Shown here in pieces: positions 58,001-64,000 of a stretch of DNA of 64,000 bases. This DNA comes from Brachionus manjavacas (Eukaryota > Rotifera > Eurotatoria > Ploima > Brachionidae), in contig JAHQIY010000022.1 in assembly GCA_019054805.1 (NCBI GenBank), positions 62,001 to 126,000 of the forward strand, read 5' to 3'. A model generated the notes under the pieces. That model did not search any database, had not been told where the DNA came from, and saw only the letters and a list, made by a program, of their open reading frames with translations. Positions within the stretch are counted from its first letter, which is position 1. Every line of letters begins with the position of its first letter. The translations under genes were made by a program, and so were the position numbers.

Positions 58001-60259
58001 CATCGATACTTTTTTGGTCAATTATAAAATTGATTTTAATTAAAAAAATGCAACACACCATACAGTTTTATTTTTTGAATTTTTATCAATAAAATATTTT
58101 TGTTCAATTTTTACTGAATTTCACAACGCTAAGGACTAAATTAGTGCGTGTCGATAGATTGACAAAAGTGAATATGTCCGCTATTTTTTTTAATGTGACT
58201 ACTAAGTTAAAAAAATTTAATAAATTTCATTTTTATTTTAAAAGTCATAAAGTCAAAGTCAAATTTTTTTTATTTTTTAAGTCAAGTCGATGATTTAATA
58301 AATCCATATTTGATACCAATAAAGTAGTTGCTTCCAAATTCTTGGCCGTTAATCTTGACCTATGTGCTCTGTAAATGTAACCAGATTTAGAAAATAATTC
58401 TTTCAACTGGTCCAGATGAAACAGGTATTGATAAAATTTTTGTGCAAGTCCTAACTTTAACTTAAAAGAAAAAAAATTTAAGTCAAGTCATGAGTTTGAC
58501 TTGACTTAAAACTTGTGACTTAAAAACAAGTCTGATCATTCTGTTGTAATAATATCGACATTCATTTAATATATACACATATAAATAAAATAGATTTGTT
58601 CCTCAGGTTGGACTCAAATGGACTAACTAATGAGCTGATAAAATATATGGGTGATATTGACATCAAGGACGACATATTAAGCGAGATATTTGAGATATCA
58701 GAAATTCTTGAATTCGACACATCTGTGACTATTCAAGAAGCATGTGCTTCAAAAATTTATAAAATCAGGGATGTAATAAGATGTGAGAGAGAAGAAGAAC
58801 AGGCCAGAGAACTGAGAAGGATATTTGACACGAAGGACCGAAGCACAATTTCAAAGAAAATTTTTTAAAAGCTAAAATTCTGGAAACAATATTTCTTTAC
58901 TTAATTTATTATGTTCTTATATTTTTATTCTTTTATACTCATCAAATCTCTTAGACTTTTTTTTTTATTTTTTTTTATTTTTAAGTGTTCTATCGTAGGC
59001 CGAGAAACTATTTATTAAAATAGATCCTATTTTATAAAAAAAGATTCTAAATAATAATTATTGAAATTAAAAAAAATTAGCATTTCAAATTAAAAATAGA
59101 TATTTTATTCAATTTATTATAAAACACTTTATCTTTGTCTTATTTATTACATTTTATTTTTTAAATTTTTTTTTTATTTTTTTTGCATCGCCTTCAAGGC
59201 GCTCATTGAAATAAATAATAATAAAAATAATAGCGGACAATTCACTATTTTGTCATGCATGTTATTTATCTCCCCCTTATTAACAGCAAATTTTTATCAA
59301 TAAAAAAATTTTCTTCTTGTTCTAAAATAACTGCAAATTAAATTAACTATTTTTGTCTCAAAAGTTCACTTTAATTTTAAATTAGATCTAACAAGTTGCT
59401 TTTAAATCATACCAAACTCGCACTGATTAAAAACCCTAAAGTGATAAAAAGCTAAAAAATTACGTTCTATGATGAACATCTTTTAATGAACTGCTCCACA
59501 ATTCTTCTGTATCACTTCCAAAACTTAAGAAATAAAATTGCTTTTTATTCGATAACTGCTCATTGATTAAATTCAGCAACGAATCTTGAATATCAATTGA
59601 CCTTCCGAAACCCATATTGGAATTAGATGAGTCTACTAGCACAGCGACTCTTTCTCCTTGTATCAAACCAAATGATCGACGACTGGATTGCATTAACCAC
59701 TTGATTCTCTTGGAAAACATTTCCAAACTCATATTGAGCTTGTACTCGAATTCATTTATTGTTGTAGCATCGAATGTAATATGCTGCACAGCTTTACCTG
59801 TTTTGTCACCAACTGGTCTTTTTTAAAATTAGAATTTTTCTGTTTTAAAATTTATTTGTGAACAATCTTTAAAAATAGCTACTTGTTAATAACTCCTTTT
59901 GATAACAGATCCTTAAGTGCTAGGTGCATTCTTTCAACTCCATAAATTGAAAGCCACTCATTCGAATTCATTTTCATATGAGGAGCTATTTTAGTTTCTT
60001 CATATCGCTGCAAGTCGTGATTTTGATTAATATTTGTGATCGTGTAATCACTTGGAGCAACACTGGTTATCGTTTCTATTTGCTTCCAACCATATTCAGC
60101 TTCTTTTGCGTTAAAGGTGCTGACTTTTTCGTTTTTGTTTGAGTGTCTTTTCTTATGATCTTCATCATTGGAAGAAATTTGATTTTCTGTGATGGATTTT
60201 TTTCTTTCGGGATAATTTTTGGAATGATAATTTTTATATTTTGTTGAATTTGAACTCAT
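46004..60259 (-). CDS. VWA3A: VWA3A-like protein with three von Willebrand A modules
   Basis: Minus-strand exons identified: 60259-59883, 59817-59464, 57283-57158, 51830-51765, 51714-50095 and 47002-46004. Phases agree at all adjacent junctions except between 57158 and 51830, where a short exon (length 3n+1, about 35 residues) is not located; total is about 1,200 residues, close to human VWA3A. Each module has the layout WL..YG/HHGL..LKL, a basic segment, then a VWA domain beginning SRRSFG/SRKIFG/SRRLFG. Module 1 has VLVDSSNS (DxSxS intact), module 2 ILIDLSVVN (third MIDAS serine lost), module 3 VLVDTSGSMD and TDGKPD (intact). A charged, Ser-rich linker joins modules 2 and 3. VWA3A/B are cytosolic proteins of ciliated cells with little known biochemistry. 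The first ATG (MSSNSTKYKNYHSK) is taken as start. Introns of 2.2, 5.3 and 3.1 kb are filled with transposons. Confidence 0.88.
47303..47527. mobile_element. hAT-type MITE in a VWA3A-like intron
   Basis: AGAGTTGTTGAAAAGTCC at the left and GACTTTTAAAAAACTCTG at the right, with inner AAGTCCAAGTCCGGACTT and GTCTGGACTTGGACTTGACT motifs, match the element at 4888-5544. Flanking octamers do not match. Confidence 0.65.
47536..47648. repeat. 113-bp double-hairpin element
   Basis: It starts TTGCCTG and ends CAGGCAA. Inside are two perfect hairpins in tandem: CTGGTCACATATT/AATATGTGACCAG (47540-47576) and CAGTTGGTCACA/TGTGACCAACTG (47603-47631), both built on GGTCAC/GTGACC. It begins nine bases after the end of the preceding MITE. 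No duplication was found. Confidence 0.75.
47824..48425. mobile_element. MITE with ATACACCAAATTAAAGCTT ends
   Basis: The 19-bp end ATACACCAAATTAAAGCTT (from 47829) is mirrored exactly at 48402-48420, with shorter extension outward. The interior of about 560 bp is non-coding. It lies in the intron between VWA3A-like exons 50095 and 47002. Confidence 0.7.
48630..49610 (+). pseudogene. MULE transposase relic split by a younger insertion
   Basis: Left piece (48630-48819) reads KIPTWEIIHTFDNADDAEKS, the N-terminal segment seen in MULE-type transposases with FLYWCH/WRKY-like fingers. Right piece (49354-49605) reads FHADATYELVWQGIHILIAG then TFDKE, the catalytic-core motif DATYxxxWQG of MULE transposases. 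The two were separated by the foldback element at 48828-49345; the reading frame continues across the site when one copy of the duplication and the element are disregarded. Residues between the pieces are largely deleted. Confidence 0.75.
48828..49345. mobile_element. Foldback element with arrays of TTTCATAGCAT motifs
   Basis: Six TTTCATAGCAT-like motifs point inward from the left (48838-48960) and eight inverted copies (GCTATGAAA) from the right (49211-49334). Termini contain TGTAATGTTTCATAG on both sides. The element is flanked by the perfect octamer TCTCTCAT (48820-48827 and 49346-49353). A small interior frame at 49014-49160 (KQFSNFSPSVKNLRSRRKVS) is unassigned. An 8-bp duplication suggests hAT-like transposition. 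The motif arrays resemble subterminal transposase-binding sites. Confidence 0.8.
49690..49785 (+). repeat. LINE/SINE 3' end with long stem and (ATA)n tail
   Basis: GCAACGAGCTAC ... GTAGCTTTTT (49699-49768) can form a stem, with an inner GGCGACC/GGCCGCC region, followed by ATAATAATAAT. No coding part was recognised before it. Confidence 0.45.
51831..52114. other. VWA3A-like intron, part near the missing exon
   Basis: 51890-52020 is GC-richer than the surroundings and reads IELQWSDLITSFVAEFF on minus; this does not match VWA3A and could be an unrecognised repeat. The missing VWA3A-like exon was sought here without success. Confidence 0.3.
52719..53192 (+). pseudogene. CR1-like LINE 3' end with 15-bp target duplication
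   Basis: The insert is flanked by ATTCAACTATTAAAT on both sides (52704-52718 and 53193-53207). It codes for the C-terminal end of a CR1-type protein (REHFFTNRIVPYWNILSQKL, KFKEGLDNFI) and ends in (ACT)6. This is a textbook target-primed insertion, 5'-truncated. Confidence 0.88.
53722..54815 (+). mobile_element. pogo/Tigger transposon, internally deleted
   Basis: Ends CAGTCAATCCTC (53722-53733) and GAGGATTGACTG (54804-54815) are perfect inverted repeats flanked by TA on both sides, the Tc1/mariner-pogo target. ATAGAACGAA/ACAACGAA motifs repeat near both ends. The frame 54095-54475 is the N-terminal CENP-B/Psq helix-turn-helix (KRKCYSLETKIEIIKK, ITALAKEYNANPSTISTILA) followed by the start of the second HTH (SSYDDVDKAVIYWF). 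A C-terminal scrap (54480-54630) follows; the DDE domain is deleted. Confidence 0.88.
55330..56220 (+). pseudogene. Old LINE fragment related to the stem-loop family
   Basis: Frame-broken plus-strand reading recovers NRELNTDEEKEKYFGKSF, RPISMKNCLGKELERI, then in 55951-56217 [20 protein letters not shown], the PQGS RT motif of the same family as the copies at 35280 and 61245. Strong decay shows an older insertion. Confidence 0.75.
56487..56710. mobile_element. hAT-type MITE with AAGTC motifs
   Basis: CAGATCTGTTTAATAATGAC at the left and GTGACTTAAAAACAAGTCTG at the right. Dense AAGTTAAGTTAAGTC motifs lie inside. The right end is identical in type to the elements at 21236 and 58242. Flanking octamers do not match clearly. 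Confidence 0.6.
57758..57784. repeat. (TTA)n microsatellite
   Basis: Nine TTA units in a VWA3A-like intron. Confidence 0.9.
58242..58534 (-). mobile_element. hAT element, second copy with transposase C-terminus
   Basis: The interior 58285-58440 is about 95% identical to that of the element at 21236-21485, including the SGYIYRAHRSRLTA segment. The right end CTTAAAAACAAGTCTG is intact; the left end is altered and no duplication was found. Confidence 0.75.
58607..58868 (+). CDS. Unrecognised exon-like open frame, opposite strand to VWA3A-like gene
   Basis: It opens directly after a good acceptor (TTTGTTCCTCAG, 58595-58606) and stops at 58866. It reads LDSNGLTNELIKYMGDIDIK then DTSVTIQEACASKIYKIRDV and a charged helix EREEEQARELRRIF. 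The composition and lack of stops look like a real, mostly helical protein segment of 86 residues, but I do not recognise the family. No upstream exon was identified, and it lies in the intron 57284-59463 of the VWA3A-like gene. It may be a terminal exon, a retrocopy or a transposon gene. Confidence 0.35.
59187..59245 (+). repeat. LINE/SINE 3' end: CGCC stem-loop and (AAT)n tail
   Basis: GCATCGCCTTCAAGGCG (stem CGCCTT/AAGGCG) followed by GAAATAAATAATAATAA. It matches the layout at 43785-43845 with a compensating change in the stem. Confidence 0.6.
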
Positions 60260-60624
60260 TTTAAAGAAATAATTTGGATAAAATAATGAAAAGTATTTTA
60301 TTCTACTAAATTTTTGATGTGTTTAATTGCCATGGAAATAAGCATATATTTTTGAAAATTTTATAATTTATTTTTCTCTTATAAGGTATTAACATTTTAA
60401 AATTAAAATTAACTCTAATTTTTACGAAAAAATAAAAATCGAACACAAAATAAAATTATCAAGAAAAAAGTAATTACTTTACTTTTTTAAAATGAGGCAA
60501 AAATTTAATTTTTAATTGCGTTTATTAGCTCAGTTTTGCAAAAAAATTTCTAAAATTGGCAAATTGAAGTTAATGATCAATTCAAAATATTATTTCAATT
60601 AAAAGAGTTTATCTTTAGATTTTA
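60260..60624. other. Upstream region of the VWA3A-like gene
   Basis: AT-rich DNA before the minus-strand start codon at 60259, presumably promoter and 5' UTR. No TATA or other element can be singled out in such AT-rich sequence. Confidence 0.35.
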
Positions 60625-61190
60625 ACACTTAGAGGACAATCGGGTTTATAAAACCCGACTTTAAAAATGTCTTGTATTGACGAATTAAAATGTGTTTTAA
60701 TTTAAAGTTTTGCAATAAAATATTAATTTTAATCTAAATTTGATTATTAAGTACTAAAATTAAGAAAATTTATCATGTCTAAGAGAATTTCAGCCAAAAA
60801 AGCTTTAGAGCTAATGAAAACTGCTGATGATAACCTGCTGCTTGTTCCGACCAAGATGATAATGATTTCAATGATAATGATGAAATTGAAAGTGAGTTTG
60901 ATGATGATGACTCAGTAGAGTTCGTTGGAGATGTTTACAATGAAGAGGAGGACGAAGAGGATGAAGTCGAAATGCACATTGAAGAGGCGATCGAGGCTAC
61001 CATTCAATGAAAATAAATCAAATTATACTTGCAACGGATGTCATAAGCCATCATGTGAGAAGTGTTTGCATGAAATGTTCGTAAAGACACTCTGTAAAAA
61101 TTGTCATCAAAGAGGAAAGAAGCTCAAAATAAATTTTTTTTCTCAAAATAAAACCAAAATTATGAATATTTTCTTTTTTTTTTGATAGTT
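60625..61190 (+). mobile_element. piggyBac-like element, internally deleted
   Basis: The left end follows TTAA (CACTTAGAGGACAATCGGGT) and includes the perfect hairpin CGGGTTT-ATA-AAACCCG (60639-60655). Coding starts at the ATG 60775 (MSKRISAKKALELMK), continues in a frame-shifted acidic segment (DNDEIESEFDDDDSVEFVGD), then jumps to a C-terminal Cys-rich finger YTCNGCHKPSCEKCLHEMF with a further CKNC, as found at the C-terminus of piggyBac-like transposases. The catalytic core is deleted. The right terminal repeat was not found. Confidence 0.65.
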
Positions 61191-61244
61191 CTATACTTAT
61201 TTCTCATTTTAACTATTATTTCTCATTTTAACTATTATTATTTA

Positions 61245-64000
61245 TTTGTTTTCTGTACCGAGCTAGAGCTCCTTCAGAATAAGTTAAAAATTAAAAAAAT
61301 AAAATAAAAATGAAATTAAATAAAATAAAAATAAAATTAAAGTTAATAAAATAAGATAAAAAAAAAAAAAAAGAATTAAAAAAAAGTAAATAAGCTAAAT
61401 AAATGAAAATTAAGAATATATAAAATTGGAAAAGATTGTTACATGTGGCTCATGTTTAAATAGTTCAAGTTTCAGGAAAAAAAGAAGAAATAGTAAGGTA
61501 GCAATTACACAATGGAGTTGGGTAGTCAATATATCTTGATTCGAAACCTTCTTTGTATTCCTTCACCAGTCTTACAACCAATGGAATAGAATGACTCAGT
61601 CCTGCCCCAACATATCTCTCACTCAATTCAAAAAGCCGATTCGAGACTGTTAGTAATTTTAGTTTATTAAAAGCCTCATGATGTACGATGTTGGAGGGAG
61701 TATCATATTTTAACTTAAGAATAGATCTGACTGCTGTATTCTGAATTGCTTGTAGTTTTTTGATATTATTTTCTGAAAATGAATTCAAGCAAGGAAAAGA
61801 ATAGTCTAAAATTGATCCGACTAAAGATTTATATAGATTTCCTAGTGTGTTCTGATTAAGACCCCATTTTTTGTTTGACAATATCTTAATAATATTTAGC
61901 CTTTTATTGCAGCGCTCTTTAATTTCATCTACCAGTATATTAAAGTTTAATTTAGAATCAAATTTAATACCAAGAAACTTGATTTCTTTTTGTCTCTCTA
62001 TTCTGTTTCCATAAATTTTTAAGTTAAGATTATCACTCTCTTTTTTGTACCTAGAAAAGACTAATGAACACGACTTTTCAACCGATATCTTCATTTTCCA
62101 CTTAATAAGCCATTGTTCTAATTCGTTGAGGTATTTATTGATCTTATTTTCTAGGTTCCCTTTTTTGTTATAAATGAAGAATGTAACTAGATCATCTGCA
62201 AAAAGCAGAGAGTATTCATTATTTGTTTTGTTTCTTTTAGGGATGTCATTAATGTATATACTAAATAAAAGAGGACTAATTACTGAGCCTTGAGGAACAC
62301 CTGCAGTTATTTGATATTCTTCGCTCAAATGGTCATTCACATTTACCTTAAATGTCCTAGAGTCTAAAAAGGATTTTATCCAGTTAGTCAAGTAATGAGG
62401 TGGATTTATTTTAATCAATTTAAAAAGTAAACCTTCATGCCAAACCCTATCAAAGGCTTTAGAAATATCAAAAAAAAGGCCGCAAACTCTTTTTTTTCTA
62501 TTAAATGATTCCACAATTTTTTGAATTAAGAAGAAAAGATTATCTGCTGTTCGCCGGTGTTTCCTAAATCCAGATTGCTCCTGGATAAGGAGTGAATTTT
62601 GCTCTAAAAAATTGTATAATCTTGAATATACTATGCGTTCCAGTAGCTTTCCTAAACAACTCGTTATACTAATTGGTCTATAATTTAAAGGATCGTGTAA
62701 ACTAGAGGCCTTTTTTGAATCATAGTAATGTAAGATGTTTTCCACGCTTTCGGGACTCTACCTTCTCGAAGAGTTAAATTAAAAAGTTCTATGATTTCTA
62801 TTAATGAATTTCTAGGTAAGTTTTTTAACATTAAATTATGAATTTGGTCAGGTCCTGATGCCGCTTCATTTTTTAATCTCTTTAAAGCCATAATTAATTC
62901 ATTTAAGCATATTGGATCATTAAAATTAGACTGGTTATAATTCCTAAAGAAAACAGAGTTAGAATTTAGAATTTCGATATCTTTCTCAGTATCAATTAAA
63001 TCAGAATTAGGACTAAATATTGACGATAAGAGTTCTCCAAAGCATTTTCCCTTTTCTTCATTAGTTTTGAATTCCCTTTCATTTAAAATCAATTCAGGAA
63101 TTAAATTTGATCCTTTTTTTGTTCTAAATTTATTTATTTTTTTCCAAAAAGGTCTACTTGTCAGTGGGTTTTTTCCCATCTTCTCAATAAAATCAAACCA
63201 ATTTTGATTCCAGAATTTTTTAAAGAGGCCTTTAACTCAGATGTAAGTTGATTAAATTTTTGCTTGAGCTTTTGACAGCGAGTTTTCTGGTAATTTCTTC
63301 TTACTTTCCTACGTTCTTTTATCAAATTAACAATGTTTGGCGGAAGACTCGTTTTGTAGATTTTCTGAGAAAGATATGGAATGCTTTTATGTGAAGCAGA
63401 AATAATTTTTTCTGTTATTTTATCATTTAGTTGATCTATTGTGAGGGAACTTTCTGTGACATTCACTATTTGAGAATTTAAAATCTCGCTGAATAATTGC
63501 CAGTTTGCTTTCTTATAGTTAAGCCTTTTAGCTGCTGATTTATTTTCTAATTGATAGCCCATAGAAATCGATGCTTCGATTGGGAAATGGTCACTAGTCA
63601 TGTCTTGACTATTTAAGACACTAAAGTCGGTAATTTTGTCAATCAATGAAGATGAAACTAAAAAAGGTCAAGAATTTCAAAGTAATTCTTATTAAAAATA
63701 TTGAAAGTAGGATGCTTATCATTGATTACTGAAAAGTCTAGCTCGTTGATTATTCTTTCTAATATTATCCCGTTTTCATTTTCCCCTACGCAGCCTATTT
63801 GCTTTGTTCTAGCGTTTAGATCACCACCTAAAATGTAGTTTCTACATGTTTTATTTACTGTTTTAAAAAACTCAAAGTTCAGAAGCACATTAGGTGGATT
63901 ATAAAGACTAAATACAAACAGTTCATTATTCTTTCCTAAGTTCATTTTTATACAAAGGAGTTCGGAATTGAATTCCTCGTAAGAAAAATCTTGTATAAAT
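61245..64000 (-). mobile_element. Near-complete CR1/jockey-like LINE, stem-loop family
   Basis: It continues past the right edge. Reading from the right on minus: endonuclease (63658-63945: LYNPPNVLLNFEFF, LGGDLNARTKQIGCVG; 63161-63646: SDHFPIEASIS), linker, then RT (62685-63179 and 61465-62745) with GPDQIHNLMLKNLP, DPLNYRPISITSCLGKLL, FFDISKAFDRVWHE, GVPQGSVISPLLFSIYINDI and SLLFADDLV, then the C-terminal domain ending CYLTISSFFPET. RNase H is absent. Two frameshifts (near 62715, an A-run, and near 63170) break ORF2, so it is either dead or carries sequencing errors. The 3' UTR ends with stem-loop GGAGCTCTAGCTC (61260-61272) and AAATAAATAATAA-type tail. It is the least decayed copy of the family in the window. 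Confidence 0.9.

Overview
This is AT-rich animal nuclear DNA. The genes have metazoan orthologues, GT-AG introns, and intron sizes that are either tiny (35-71 bp) or large and packed with transposon debris. That style, with many LINE, MULE and hAT copies, would fit an invertebrate such as a monogonont rotifer; the species call is an inference only. No bacterial-type operons, rRNA, confident tRNA or CRISPR array was seen.

Layout of genes. (1) About 2.0-2.25 kb, + strand: last coding exon of a ceramide synthase whose other exons lie outside the window or were not found. (2) 8.34-13.70 kb, +: complete six-exon VPS50/syndetin (EARP complex), with a LINE fragment in its large intron. (3) 16.49-17.15 kb, +: small four-exon, four-helix MARVEL-type membrane protein with introns of 56, 35 and 53 bp. 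(4) 19.34-19.82 kb, +: two-exon mitochondrial acyl carrier protein (NDUFAB1). (5) 26.52-32.50 kb, +: RBMS/Shep-type two-RRM RNA-binding protein with a 4.3 kb first intron. (6) 40.27-41.86 kb, -: single-exon Unkempt CCCH zinc-finger protein in a striking GC-rich island. (7) 46.0-60.26 kb, -: VWA3A-like gene with three von Willebrand A modules, spread over large transposon-filled introns; one short exon is not located.

The rest is an archive of mobile elements. There is an LTR with tRNA-Ser primer site (0.45-0.83 kb). Many copies of LINEs of the CR1/jockey kind lie on both strands, with at least two tail types: (ACT)n, or a short 3' stem-loop followed by (AAAT)n. One nearly complete LINE runs off the right edge. 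MULE transposase relics, hAT-type elements with 8-bp target duplications, a pogo/Tigger element with TA duplications nested in a larger terminal-inverted-repeat element, a piggyBac-like deletion derivative and several foldback elements are also present. The most novel-looking items are a 518-bp foldback element armed with 14 inverted copies of a TTTCATAGCAT motif and inserted in a MULE with a clean 8-bp duplication; a 3.1-kb unclassified element with 26-bp terminal repeats that carries two dated nested insertions; and the shared 3' stem-loop of several LINE families.

The host genes are unrelated housekeeping or regulatory genes (sphingolipid synthesis, endosome recycling, mitochondrial respiration, RNA regulation, probable cilium-related VWA protein) and do not form a functional cluster.
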